This document shows positions 25,507 to 34,824 of a stretch of DNA of 64,000 nucleotides, piece after piece (position 1 is the stretch's first letter; every line of letters starts with the position of its first letter). Made by a program: the position numbers and the translations under genes. The stretch is from Flaviramulus basaltis (GTDB lineage Bacteria > Bacteroidota > Bacteroidia > Flavobacteriales > Flavobacteriaceae), in assembly GCF_900114265.1 (NCBI RefSeq), contig NZ_FPKV01000002.1, forward strand, positions 1,054,001 to 1,118,000, read 5' to 3'. The notes beneath the pieces are model-generated. The model was given only the letters and a program-made list of their open reading frames with translations. It had not been told where the DNA came from and did no database searches.

Positions 25507-26999
25507 AGATATACTGAAACAGTCATAAACAACATTGTTACAATAGTTAGTATTATTAATAGTGGCATTACAAATTTCAACCATTTATCAAATCCAACTT
25601 TTACAATGGCTAACGAAGCTAAAATTAAACCTGTTGGATTTATAAAATTGAATAAGCCAATACCATATTGATAAGCACTTACAACAACTTCTCTACCAAC
25701 ACCCACGCCATCTGCAAGTGGTGACATTATAGGCATTGTTAAAACTGCCATACCAGAAGAAGACGGTATAAAAAAAGACAAACCTGCATATATAAAAGTC
25801 ATCGCATTTGCAAATACGCCTTTATTCATACCATTTGTTAAATTACTAGAATAATAAAGCAATGTGTCACTTATTAATCCATCATCCATTAAAATAGTAA
25901 CACCTCTTGCAATACCAATAATAAATGCAACACCTAATAACTCTGTAGCGCCTTTTACAAAAGTATCTACAAATTTCGTTTCATTCATTCTTACAATAAG
26001 ACCTATTAAAATAGCTCCAACAAAAAATGTAGCCGTCATCTCTTCAAACCACCATTCTTCCATCGAAACGCCATAAATCATAACAACAAAACAAAGTGTA
26101 AATACAAATAAAACTAACTTTAGTTTAGTTGTTAGTTTTTGGTGTGAATTAGTTTTTAACATCAAAAACATGCTCTCTATTTCTTCCTTTTGATCATAAA
26201 TTATTGATTTTGAAGGGTCTTTTTTTACTTTTTGTGCATATCTAATAATGTAAACAATACATATAGCCGTACAAATTACAAACATAAAAAGCCTCCCATA
26301 AAGACCTGTTGTCCAATTAATTCCTGCAGCATCTGAAGCAATAATAACGCTAAAAGGATTAACCGTTGAAGCCATCGTACCAATTGAAGAACCTACATAA
26401 ATGGACGCTAATCCAACTAAAGCATCATATTTCGCAGCAATAAATACAGGAATAAGAATTGGGAAAAAGGCGATGGTTTCTTCAGCTAGACCAAATGTTG
26501 AACCACCAACAGCTACTAAAAATGTAACAAGAATAATGAGTAAAAATTCTCGTCCTTCTAAACTTTTAGATAGCCATATAATCCCACCTTCAAAAGCGCC
26601 TGTTTTATTTACCACACCAATAAGTCCGCCAATAAAAAGTACCAAAATAATAATATCTGCACCCTCAATAATGCCTTTAATTGGAGACATTACAAATTCT
26701 TTTACGCCTTGTGGATTTGCTTCTAACTTTTTATAAGTGTTTGGAATACTGATGGGTTTCCATATATCTCCATTAGTAAATTTATCTAACGGAATTTTAA
26801 TTTGAAGTTCATTTAATGAGGCTTGTGAAGCTTCAATAGTTGTTGTTTTACCTTCACTATTAATAGTAAAACTGTTATCCTCTTTATTATATTTTAATGT
26901 ATCAAACTTACCTGAAGGCACTACCCAAGTTAGCAAAGCCACAAAACCAGCAATAATTAATAGTACAGTTTGAGCTGAGGGAAATTTCAATTTCTTCAT
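25503..26999 (-). CDS. YfcC-family (DcuC/C4-dicarboxylate carrier-like) membrane transporter
   Basis: 498 residues with 10-12 hydrophobic segments. The start, FPSAQTVLLIIAGFVALLTWVVPSGKFD, is typical of the YfcC group, followed by a periplasmic-side loop (about 35-105) and a long integral membrane core (GGSTFGLAEETIAFFPILIPV, FINPTGLILASLAIVKVGFDKW). The family belongs to the ion transporter/DcuC set; substrates are poorly known and may include amino acids or dicarboxylates. It is followed after 6 bp upstream by an esterase gene on the same strand, which probably precedes it in one transcript. Substrate cannot be assigned. Confidence 0.85.
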   Translation of the reverse strand: MKKLKFPSAQTVLLIIAGFVALLTWVVPSGKFDTLKYNKEDNSFTINSEGKTTTIEASQASLNELQIKIPLDKFTNGDIWKPISIPNTYKKLEANPQGVKEFVMSPIKGIIEGADIIILVLFIGGLIGVVNKTGAFEGGIIWLSKSLEGREFLLIILVTFLVAVGGSTFGLAEETIAFFPILIPVFIAAKYDALVGLASIYVGSSIGTMASTVNPFSVIIASDAAGINWTTGLYGRLFMFVICTAICIVYIIRYAQKVKKDPSKSIIYDQKEEIESMFLMLKTNSHQKLTTKLKLVLFVFTLCFVVMIYGVSMEEWWFEEMTATFFVGAILIGLIVRMNETKFVDTFVKGATELLGVAFIIGIARGVTILMDDGLISDTLLYYSSNLTNGMNKGVFANAMTFIYAGLSFFIPSSSGMAVLTMPIMSPLADGVGVGREVVVSAYQYGIGLFNFINPTGLILASLAIVKVGFDKWLKFVMPLLIILTIVTMLFMTVSVYL

Positions 27000-27005
27000 T
27001 AATTA

Positions 27006-27869
27006 TTATTTAAATATTTTATCTAAAAACTTAAAAACTAAATCGTAATTTTCTTGAGTTTCAAATTCTGGTCCGCCATGTGCACCTTCATAAATGACTT
27101 TGAAAAACACATCTAAATTATGTTTCTTATATTCATTTTCTAACTCATGCGATTGATTAATTGGCACTTGCTGATCTTTATTACCATGCATAATTAATAA
27201 TGGAGGATCTGTTTCATCTACATGATAAACTGGACTTGCCAATTTTGCTAATTCAGGTTTATTTTCTGGTAAATCACCTAATAACTTCTTTAGTGCTGGC
27301 ACACGAACATTCATACCATATGGTGTAGATTGATTTAAAATGGTCATAAAATTTGTTGGTCCGTAAAAATCAAGAATACCTTGAACTGACGATGATTCGT
27401 TTAAATAATCACCAACCGTTCCTTCTAATTCTGGAAGATTGTTTGTGGTTCCAACTAACGCCACTAAATGTCCCCCAGCTGATGAACCTGCAATAACAAT
27501 CTTTTCAGCATTATATTTATATTCTGAAGCTTTGGCTCGCAAAAACCGAATAGCTGCTTTAATATCGAATACTTGTGCAGGGAATTGTGCTTTGGTTGCT
27601 AACCTATAATTAACACTTGCTAAAGCATATCCTTTTTCAACTAACTTAACTGGCGGATTTTCTTTATCACCACCAACCCATGCACCGCCATGAACCCAAA
27701 TAAGAAGATTTGGGTTTTCCACAGCATTTGGTAGGTAAATATCTAATAATAATTTTGTGCCGTTTATTTGTGCGTATTCAACATCTTTAAAAATCTTTAT
27801 ACTATTTTGAGAATTACAGCTTACTACAAAAACTGGTATAAATAGTAAAATAATTAAACGCCTCATAGT
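27006..27869 (-). CDS. Alpha/beta-hydrolase (HSL/BD-FAE-like esterase) lipoprotein
   Basis: About 287 residues from the second possible ATG, which begins RRLIILLFIPVFVVSC, a lipoprotein signal; an ATG three codons further upstream (27875) is the alternative. The catalytic core shows the oxyanion HGGAWVGGD, nucleophile motif GSSAGGH, DPPLLIMHGNKDQQVP with the acid, and GAHGGPEF with the His. This is the carboxylesterase/BD-FAE group that removes acetyl or feruloyl groups or acts on small esters. It lies just before the YfcC-like transporter (6-bp gap). The natural substrate is unknown. Confidence 0.85.
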   Translation of the reverse strand, partial: TMRRLIILLFIPVFVVSCNSQNSIKIFKDVEYAQINGTKLLLDIYLPNAVENPNLLIWVHGGAWVGGDKENPPVKLVEKGYALASVNYRLATKAQFPAQVFDIKAAIRFLRAKASEYKYNAEKIVIAGSSAGGHLVALVGTTNNLPELEGTVGDYLNESSSVQGILDFYGPTNFMTILNQSTPYGMNVRVPALKKLLGDLPENKPELAKLASPVYHVDETDPPLLIMHGNKDQQVPINQSHELENEYKKHNLDVFFKVIYEGAHGGPEFETQENYDLVFKFLDKIFK

Positions 27870-28010
27870 GAACAAATTGTTTCCTAAATTAGGAATTAAT
27901 AATAACTTCTTTTAATTATTAATAAAGATAATCGCTATTTTTAGTCGCTATATTAAAAGTCTAAGCAATATTATTCAACACAGACTTAAATATTCACTAA
28001 ACTAATTATA

Positions 28011-29990
28011 ATGAAATTCAAATTCAGCCTATTATTCATAATTATGCTATTAACTTCTTGTTTAGAAAAAACTAAAGATACAGTTGAAAATACTCAAACA
28101 GCTTTTGAAACTAATCTTTGGTTAGATTATAGCAAAGCGTCTGCACAATTTAAATTATGGTCTCCAACTGCCGAAAAAGTAAAATTAAACCTTTATAAAA
28201 ATGGTTTTGATGGAGCACCTTATGAAACTCATGAATTAAGTCCTTCAGCAAACAAAATATGGTCTAAACAATTAGATGGGGATTTAGCAGGCGTTTATTA
28301 CACCTATCAAATTATGATTGATAATAAATGGTTTGAAGAAACTCCTGGTATTTATGCGCAAGCCGTTGGTGTTAATGGAAAAAGAGCTATGGTTTTAGAT
28401 TTAGGAAGTACAAACCCTAGTAATTGGAATAATGACAAAGGCCCAACTTTAAAATACCCAAACGAAGCCATTGTTTATGAATTGCATATAAGAGATATGA
28501 CTATTCATCCGCAATCTGGTTCTAGTATGCCCGGGAAATATTTAGGTTTGGTTGAAGAAGGCACAAAAGGTCCTAATGGAATTGCCACTGGAATTGATCA
28601 TTTAAAAGAAATGGGCATTACGCATGTGCATTTACTACCAACTTACGACCATTATTCCATTGATGAAACCAAATTAGACACTCCTCAATTTAACTGGGGT
28701 TACGATCCGCAAAACTATAATGTTCCAGAAGGTTCTTTTTCTTCAAATCCTTATGATGCCGAAGTGAGAATTAAAGAATTTAAAACCATGATTAAAACCT
28801 TTCACGATAACGGTATTGGGGTTATTTTAGATGTGGTTTATAATCATACAGGTAGAACTAAAAACTCAAACTTTAATTTAGAAGCACCAGATTATTATTA
28901 TAGATTTTGGAAAGATGGTAAACAATCTGATGCTTCGGCTTGTGGTAACGAAACCGCTTCAGAAAAAGAAATGATGCGTAAATTCATCACAGAATCTGTT
29001 TCCTATTGGGCTAAAGAATATCATTTAGATGGTTTTCGTTTCGATTTAATGGGCATACATGATATTACAACTATGAATGAAGTGGCCAATGTTGTAAAAA
29101 AAGTTAATCCTAACGCTTTTATTTATGGTGAAGGATGGACTGCTGGAGATTCACCATTATCATTTGATGAAAGAGCTTTAAAGCAAAACATAACCAAAAT
29201 GCCACAAATTACGGCTTTTAGTGATGATATTAGAGACGGACTGAAAGGCTCTGTTTTTGATGAAAAAAGCACAGGTTTTGTTAGTGGCGTAAAAAATACA
29301 GAAGAATCGGTTAAATTTGGAATTGTTGGCGCTATTCAACATCCTCAAATAGATTACAAAGCTGTTAATTATTCGAAAGAACCTTGGACAAGCGAACCTT
29401 GGCAATCTATGTCTTACGTGTCTTGTCATGACAATCACACTATTTATGATAAGTTAAAAATATCAAAAAAAGATGCTGATGAAGCCACAATTATAGCCAT
29501 GGACAAACTTGCCAATGCTGTTGTTATGACCTCGCAAGGTGTTGCTTTTATACATGCTGGCGCAGAAATGTTGAGAAACAAAAAAGGAGAACATAACTCT
29601 TATAATTTACCCGATAGCATTAACCAAATAGATTGGAATTGGAAAGCAAAAAATGCAAATGTTGTAGCGTATTACAAAAACCTCATCGCCTTACGTAAAG
29701 CGCATCCTGCGTTTAGAATGGCGTCTGCTAATGATGTTAGAAACAATCTTGAATTTAAAACCATTGAAAACGGATTAATAAGTTATCAAATAAGTAACCA
29801 CGCTAATAATGATATTTGGAAAGATGTTCTAGTAATTTATAATGCCAAAACAACACCTTTTAATTACAAATTAGATAATGAATGGCAACTTGCGGTTATT
29901 GGTGATGATTTTTATTTAGAAGAAGGAAAAACCATAAATCAATTGGTTAAAGTCCCTGCTATTTCTATGTTAATTGCTTATAAAAAATAA
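28011..29990 (+). CDS. pulA: Type I pullulanase (GH13) lipoprotein
   Basis: 659 residues. Lipoprotein signal MKFKFSLLFIIMLLTSC. An N-terminal CBM48-like domain (about 35-130, LWSPTAEKVKLNLYKNGFDG) precedes the GH13 barrel. The pullulanase marker NWGYDPQNYNVPEGSF is present. Conserved regions are DVVYNHTG (I), DGFRFDLMG with the nucleophile Asp (II), YGEGWTAGD with the acid/base Glu (III) and SCHDNHT (IV). A C-terminal beta domain closes the protein. It debranches alpha-1,6 links in pullulan, starch or glycogen, probably in the periplasm. It stands alone, without a SusCD pair beside it; a 16-bp palindrome (29994-30009) follows the stop. Confidence 0.94.
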   Translation: MKFKFSLLFIIMLLTSCLEKTKDTVENTQTAFETNLWLDYSKASAQFKLWSPTAEKVKLNLYKNGFDGAPYETHELSPSANKIWSKQLDGDLAGVYYTYQIMIDNKWFEETPGIYAQAVGVNGKRAMVLDLGSTNPSNWNNDKGPTLKYPNEAIVYELHIRDMTIHPQSGSSMPGKYLGLVEEGTKGPNGIATGIDHLKEMGITHVHLLPTYDHYSIDETKLDTPQFNWGYDPQNYNVPEGSFSSNPYDAEVRIKEFKTMIKTFHDNGIGVILDVVYNHTGRTKNSNFNLEAPDYYYRFWKDGKQSDASACGNETASEKEMMRKFITESVSYWAKEYHLDGFRFDLMGIHDITTMNEVANVVKKVNPNAFIYGEGWTAGDSPLSFDERALKQNITKMPQITAFSDDIRDGLKGSVFDEKSTGFVSGVKNTEESVKFGIVGAIQHPQIDYKAVNYSKEPWTSEPWQSMSYVSCHDNHTIYDKLKISKKDADEATIIAMDKLANAVVMTSQGVAFIHAGAEMLRNKKGEHNSYNLPDSINQIDWNWKAKNANVVAYYKNLIALRKAHPAFRMASANDVRNNLEFKTIENGLISYQISNHANNDIWKDVLVIYNAKTTPFNYKLDNEWQLAVIGDDFYLEEGKTINQLVKVPAISMLIAYKK

Positions 29991-30150
29991 GCTTATAAAC
30001 ATGTTTATAGTGATTTAAATTTTAAAAAAATAAGCTACCTTCGTTTTATATTGAATATAAACCACTTATACTGAATTTGTTTCAATATTAAAACAGATTG
30101 ATATTCTTCAGAACATTGTAGCTAATAACAAAAGATAAAATTGTTTCATA

Positions 30151-31857
30151 ATGGCAAATATTAATGATTACAAAATAATAGGAAAAAAGAGTTCAAAATA
30201 CTTTGAGCTTCTTGCAAAAGAACTTGAATTTGATTATTCCAATATTGATAGCAAGCAACTTGAAAGATTAGGTTTTTATTTATTTATAATAGAGCATTTG
30301 ACTCCTTTAAATGATATATTAGATATTACAGATATAGTTTCAGACACAGAATTTAATTCAATTTTATTCAACGAAAAATTTGATGATTTTGGAATTGATG
30401 CTATAACTATAAATGAAGAAGAAAATCATATACAATTATTCAACTTTAAATACAGAAATAAATTTAGTGTTGGTAAACAAAGCTTAAATGAAACAATTCT
30501 TTCTTCAAAATTCATCAATGCTTTAATAACAGAAAATTTAACAAAATTAGAAGGAAAGACTAAAAGAGGAGCAAAAAAAATCTTAGAAAAACTTAACAGT
30601 AATGACGAATATAGAATATCACTTTATGTAGTAAGTAATGAAGATATTGAAATTAAAAACAAAGATCATCATTTAGAACAATTAGAAAACACATATGGAT
30701 TAGAAATAGTTACGATTGGACTAGAACAAATTAGTCAATTCGTTTCACTTCGCCCAAGTCCAATTCATTCTGAATTAATTGTAGATAATGATGCTATTAT
30801 GTCTTTTTCAGAAAGTTCTATATCTTCTTCAAAATCATACATTTTAAGACTTCCATTATCAGAAGTAATTAGAATAACTTGTAATGAAATTGAATTGAGA
30901 GCAAATTACGCCATTGAAGACTTAACACCGCTTAGTAATGTCAATATAGATTATTCTGTTCTTTTTGACAACGTAAGAGGTCTTGTAGTTAAATCAAAAT
31001 ATAATGAAAACATATATCATAGTCTAAAAAATGATCCATCAAAGTTTTTCATGTATAATAATGGGCTGACGCTTACTGCAAATGATATACGAGCTGAATC
31101 TGTTAATGCTAATAAAAAAGTTAAACTTTCTTTAGATTCTATTCAAGTATTGAATGGTGGACAATCACTAAGAACAATTCATTCATTTAATAGTAGTGAT
31201 TCAAAGCATTTAGAAGACTACTTATCAAATAGTGAGATTTTGGTTAGGATATTTAAAACTTCAAAAGATTCAGAATTAAATAACAAAATCGCTGAATACA
31301 CAAACAGTCAAAATTCTATTTCAAACGTTGACCTTAAATCACTTAGAAGTGAACAACTTCAAATCGAACAATATTTAGATGAACACAATATAATTTATTC
31401 GAGAAAAACAGGAGATACAGGTCTTGATAATTCAAAAAATTACAGACATAAGATAAGTATGGAAAGGTTTGGTCAAATACTAATGTCCTTGAGAGGAATG
31501 CCTGAAAGAGCTACAAATCAAAAGAAATCAATTTTCGATAAATATTATAATGATTTATTTTTAAGTAATAAATTCTCTCTTGAAGAATGTCCTAAATTGG
31601 TTGAAGACTATTTTAATATAAAAAAAGAATATGAAAAAGTAAAATCTTCAATTGAATCTAGTGAGCAAAAAGTATTCTATATCTTATATTTACAATCAAA
31701 ATTAGAAGAACCTATAATCGACTTAATCAATACTCTTGAAAAAATAATTCAGGAATACATACCAACTTCAGGTAAGACTTTAACTGCTGCCAGAAAATTA
31801 ATTCAACTGAACTTTAAAACATTCTTAGACAGCCAAGTACTTCCCACAACAAATTGA
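30151..31857 (+). CDS. AIPR family protein (putative abortive phage-infection protein)
   Basis: 568 residues. The central region has the AIPR hallmarks: SKFFMYNNGLTLTANDIR followed by SIQVLNGGQSLRTIHSF, then ILVRIFKT and KIAEYTNSQNSISNVDL. The N-terminal part (about 40-210) resembles a restriction-endonuclease-like fold (FDDFGIDAITINEEENHIQLFNFKY, with an acidic site followed by a QLFNFKY strand). AIPR proteins are linked to phage resistance by abortive infection, but the mechanism is little known. It stands alone between pulA and the rhlE group, with no methylase or other defence gene near. Function is a family-based guess. Confidence 0.8.
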   Translation: MANINDYKIIGKKSSKYFELLAKELEFDYSNIDSKQLERLGFYLFIIEHLTPLNDILDITDIVSDTEFNSILFNEKFDDFGIDAITINEEENHIQLFNFKYRNKFSVGKQSLNETILSSKFINALITENLTKLEGKTKRGAKKILEKLNSNDEYRISLYVVSNEDIEIKNKDHHLEQLENTYGLEIVTIGLEQISQFVSLRPSPIHSELIVDNDAIMSFSESSISSSKSYILRLPLSEVIRITCNEIELRANYAIEDLTPLSNVNIDYSVLFDNVRGLVVKSKYNENIYHSLKNDPSKFFMYNNGLTLTANDIRAESVNANKKVKLSLDSIQVLNGGQSLRTIHSFNSSDSKHLEDYLSNSEILVRIFKTSKDSELNNKIAEYTNSQNSISNVDLKSLRSEQLQIEQYLDEHNIIYSRKTGDTGLDNSKNYRHKISMERFGQILMSLRGMPERATNQKKSIFDKYYNDLFLSNKFSLEECPKLVEDYFNIKKEYEKVKSSIESSEQKVFYILYLQSKLEEPIIDLINTLEKIIQEYIPTSGKTLTAARKLIQLNFKTFLDSQVLPTTN

Positions 31858-31961
31858 AAATCAATATAGTGGAATTTTTATATTACCAAAATCCTCCTAT
31901 ATTTACTTTTTTAATTTTTTTTGCTAAACTAGATATTTAACCACTTTATTAAACAGAAAAA

Positions 31962-32186
31962 CTATCTCTTATTCTTCAGCATCTTTAAATACATCGTTTC
32001 AACTTTAGTTCTTGCCCATGGCATTCTACGTAAAAACTTTAAACTAGATTTTACCGATGGTTTATCAGTAAAACATTTAATTTTTATAACTTCTCCCATA
32101 TATTCCCAACCATAATGCGCTTCCAAATCTGTAATGATTTGTTCCAGTTTAATACCATGTAACGGATTATTTGGTTGAGATTCCAC
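31962..32186 (-). CDS. VF530 family putative DNA-binding protein
   Basis: 74 residues. The sequence NNPLHGIKLEQIITDLEAHYGW and the CFTDKPSVKSSLKFLRRMPWAR segment are typical of the VF530/DUF2132 family, small globular proteins reported to bind DNA. No signal peptide. Its start overlaps the end of the upstream small gene by 20 bp, so it is the third member of the rhlE operon. Its cellular role is unknown. Confidence 0.82.
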   Translation of the reverse strand: MESQPNNPLHGIKLEQIITDLEAHYGWEYMGEVIKIKCFTDKPSVKSSLKFLRRMPWARTKVETMYLKMLKNKR

Positions 32187-32391
32187 TTACTAAATTTTTA
32201 ATTTTAACAGCTTTTTCAAAATGATCTAACTTTTGAGTCATAATCCACCATTTTGCTGCCTCCATTAACAGTTCTGGATTATCATTTTTATTGGCAAAAA
32301 AGGCGTAAAAAGACACGCCTACATTTTCACCTTTTGCTTCTATTTTTTTATTGCAGACTTCAACAATTTTATCTTTTAAAACTTTTTGCAT
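32167..32391 (-). CDS. Small conserved protein (DUF6500-like)
   Basis: 74 residues: KVLKDKIVEVCNKKIEAKG, VGVSFYAFFANKNDNPELLM and KWWIMTQKLDHFEKAVKI. From memory this resembles the short family DUF6500; no function is known to me. It lies 6 bp after rhlE and overlaps the VF530 gene by 20 bp, so the three are probably read together. No signal peptide or metal site is seen. Confidence 0.72.
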   Translation of the reverse strand: MQKVLKDKIVEVCNKKIEAKGENVGVSFYAFFANKNDNPELLMEAAKWWIMTQKLDHFEKAVKIKNLVSGISTK

Positions 32392-32397
32392 ATACTA

Positions 32398-33678
32398 TTA
32401 ACTACGTCTATCGTTGGTACGTTTTGGACGTCTTGATTTATTATTTCCGCCTGAATTTCTATTTGAACTATTAGAAGAATTACTGTTTCTTGAATTTCTA
32501 TTTTGACGACCTTGACCTTGTTTTATAGGCGCTGTAGATGCATTTGGGTCTGGCTCAAAACCTTCCAATATTTCAACAGGAAGTTTCATTTCAATTAGCT
32601 TTTCAATATCTCTTAAAAAAGTAGTTTCATCTGCACTTACTAACGATAATGCTTCACCACTTGCTCCTGCTCTACCTGTTCTACCAATTCTGTGTACATA
32701 ATCTTCAGGAATGTTAGGCAATTCAAAGTTTATAACATGTGGTAATAATGGAATATCTAAACCTCTCGCAGCAATATCTGTAGCTACAAGTACACTTACA
32801 CTTCCGCTTTTAAAACCTGATAATGCTTTTGTTCTCGCACCTTGACTTTTATTACCATGTATGGCAGCTGCTTTAATACCAGCTTTACCCATTTTTTCAC
32901 AAAGCTTATTGGCACCATGTTTTGTTCTTGCAAATACTAGAACTTGTTTCCAATTACCATCAGAAATTAATTTAATAATTAAATCTGTTTTTAAGCCTTT
33001 GGCAACACGATATACTTTTTGACTAATAGCATCAACTGTAGTGTTTTCTGGTGTTGCTTCAACTTGTACGGGATGATTTAAAATACCATGTGCTAGCTTC
33101 TTTATATCTTTTGAAAACGTAGCTGAAAACATTAAATTCTGACGTTTTTCGGGCATCATTTTTATAACACGCTCAATATCTCTTAAAAAGCCCATATCTA
33201 ACATACGGTCTGCTTCATCTAAAACAAATATTTCTACACGTTTAAGTGATAATAATCCTTGATTTTCTAAATCTAACAAACGCCCTGGAGTTGCTACTAA
33301 AACATCAATACCTTGACGAATAGTTGCTGCTTGTGGTTTTTGGTTTACACCACCAAAAATAACAGCGCTTCTTAAATTTAAAAACTCACTGTATTCTTTA
33401 ACATTCGCATAAACTTGTGCTGCCAACTCTCGGGTTGGTGTTAAAATTAAAGCACGAATAGGTCTGAATTTTTCCTTAGGATTTTCAGATAAAATATGTA
33501 AAAGTGGCAATGTAAATCCTGCCGTTTTTCCTGTTCCTGTTTGTGCAGATGCTAAAACATCTTTTCCTTCTAAAACTGGAGGAATTGCTTTTTGTTGTAT
33601 AGGAGATGGTGTTGTGTATCCTTTTTTGCTAACTGCTTTTAGCAAGGCTTCGGATAAGCCTAAAGATTGAAATGACAT
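32398..33678 (-). CDS. rhlE: DEAD-box RNA helicase, RhlE type
   Basis: 426 residues. All helicase motifs are present: Q motif region [15 protein letters not shown], motif [11 protein letters not shown], motif Ia PTRELAAQV, motif [13 protein letters not shown], motif [11 protein letters not shown], and [12 protein letters not shown]. The C-terminal 45 residues are low-complexity Gly/Asn/Ser with Arg/Lys ([14 protein letters not shown], then [12 protein letters not shown]), a typical RNA-binding tail. It should unwind structured RNA in ribosome assembly or mRNA turnover, often in the cold. It is the first gene of a unit with two small genes. A TACCTTTG element at 33758-33765 fits its promoter. 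Confidence 0.93.
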   Translation of the reverse strand: MSFQSLGLSEALLKAVSKKGYTTPSPIQQKAIPPVLEGKDVLASAQTGTGKTAGFTLPLLHILSENPKEKFRPIRALILTPTRELAAQVYANVKEYSEFLNLRSAVIFGGVNQKPQAATIRQGIDVLVATPGRLLDLENQGLLSLKRVEIFVLDEADRMLDMGFLRDIERVIKMMPEKRQNLMFSATFSKDIKKLAHGILNHPVQVEATPENTTVDAISQKVYRVAKGLKTDLIIKLISDGNWKQVLVFARTKHGANKLCEKMGKAGIKAAAIHGNKSQGARTKALSGFKSGSVSVLVATDIAARGLDIPLLPHVINFELPNIPEDYVHRIGRTGRAGASGEALSLVSADETTFLRDIEKLIEMKLPVEILEGFEPDPNASTAPIKQGQGRQNRNSRNSNSSNSSNRNSGGNNKSRRPKRTNDRRS

Positions 33679-33757
33679 ATATTGTGTTTATGAAGACTCG
33701 TTATGAGCTTTTGAGATTATAAATCACTATGAATTCAACCTCCTTCTTATTAAAGTG

Positions 33758-33765
33758 CAAAGGTA
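33758..33765 (-). promoter_or_regulatory. Probable -7 element for rhlE
   Basis: The minus strand reads TACCTTTG, a perfect TAnnTTTG, followed by CA. It predicts a 5' leader of about 75 nt before the ATG at 33678. No clear TTTG at -33. Confidence 0.5.
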
Positions 33766-33883
33766 CACCTAATTTTATCATTATATTTTAAATACTTGAA
33801 TTTGTGCTAAAAAAAGCTAACTGAACGTATGAGTCAAAGTATTAAAACGATTTTATATCATGTAGTAAAACAAAAACTCAAAT

Positions 33884-34114
33884 TTATCTTTTAGGATATT
33901 GCTTTTTAATATTCCTTATTAAATCTTCTAATCCGTTTAATTTAAGCTCATAAACCTGCGTTAGCATTATACCTAATTTTCCTTTTGGAAATCCTTTATT
34001 ATGGTACCAAACCACATAATACTCTGGCAAATCGATTAAATAGCGATCTTTATACTTACCAAATGGCATTTTGGTGTGTGCTAAGTCAATTAAAAATTGT
34101 TTATCTGGTAACAT
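33884..34114 (-). CDS. DUF3820 family protein
   Basis: 76 residues. MPFGKYKDRYLIDLPEYYVVW followed by a Gly-Lys-Leu turn (KGFPKGKLGIML) is the DUF3820 signature; the group has been described as a putative virulence-factor-like protein related to a module in exonucleases. No signal peptide or catalytic motif is apparent. It stands between the rhlE group and the DUF922 gene, on the same strand but with 200 bp and 55 bp gaps. Function unknown. Confidence 0.82.
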   Translation of the reverse strand: MLPDKQFLIDLAHTKMPFGKYKDRYLIDLPEYYVVWYHNKGFPKGKLGIMLTQVYELKLNGLEDLIRNIKKQYPKR

Positions 34115-34169
34115 TATAAATGTCTATATTATTAAAGAAATCGCCATAGTCGTTACTTATTTGCTATGA

Positions 34170-34709
34170 CTAATTGGATTTAAATTCTGAAAGCTTTTTA
34201 AGTTCGGCTTCAATATAGGTTTTCCATTTTTGTTGCGCTTCAAAATTTCTGGAATAATTAGTTTCATCATCATATTTGTTTTGCAACTCTGCAAGTTCTT
34301 TATTTATAGTATTATGAAGTTGCTTTAACTCATTTCTAATACTATTTGATATTTTTAACAAACTAATGAGCTGCCTAAACTTACGAGCGTGTAATTCGGT
34401 AATATCAAAATGTAATTGCTCGTGCCCTAAAACATGAGTATCTGCCTGTTCTACTTTATACCATGATTGTTCTGGATAAAAATGAGCATAAACTTCGGTT
34501 GAAAAACTAACAACATCATTTCTATCTGTTTGTGTAACTGAAAAGCCAAAAGTAATACCAGATGCTGTTATAGCAACTGCACTTGTATTATTGTCTGGTT
34601 TAGCCTTAAAATCTGACCATGATAGTTTGTAAGATTCGTTCCAAGAAATAATGGGTTCATCTTTTTGAACGCTAAAAAAACAACATATTATAAGGAAAAT
34701 TCTAACCAC
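34170..34709 (-). CDS. DUF922-type secreted protein with HExxH motif
   Basis: 179 residues. The first 15 residues are hydrophobic (MVRIFLIICCFFSV), probably a signal peptide. SYKLSWSDFKAKPD starts the domain, and THVLGHEQLHFDITELHARKF carries the zinc-protease-like HEQLH at residues 96-100, a feature of DUF922, described as predicted secreted Zn-dependent proteases. A charged helical C-terminus follows. Proteolysis is not proven for the family. No operon partner is clear. Confidence 0.75.
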   Translation of the reverse strand: MVRIFLIICCFFSVQKDEPIISWNESYKLSWSDFKAKPDNNTSAVAITASGITFGFSVTQTDRNDVVSFSTEVYAHFYPEQSWYKVEQADTHVLGHEQLHFDITELHARKFRQLISLLKISNSIRNELKQLHNTINKELAELQNKYDDETNYSRNFEAQQKWKTYIEAELKKLSEFKSN

Positions 34710-34824
34710 AAAATTGTATCATATTTAATAAAACCTAGATATAACAATAAAGAGATTACCAAAAACTATGTATTCTTCGCAATAATGACTTAATTAAAAT
34801 ATAAACGCAAGCCTTTAAAGCTTA

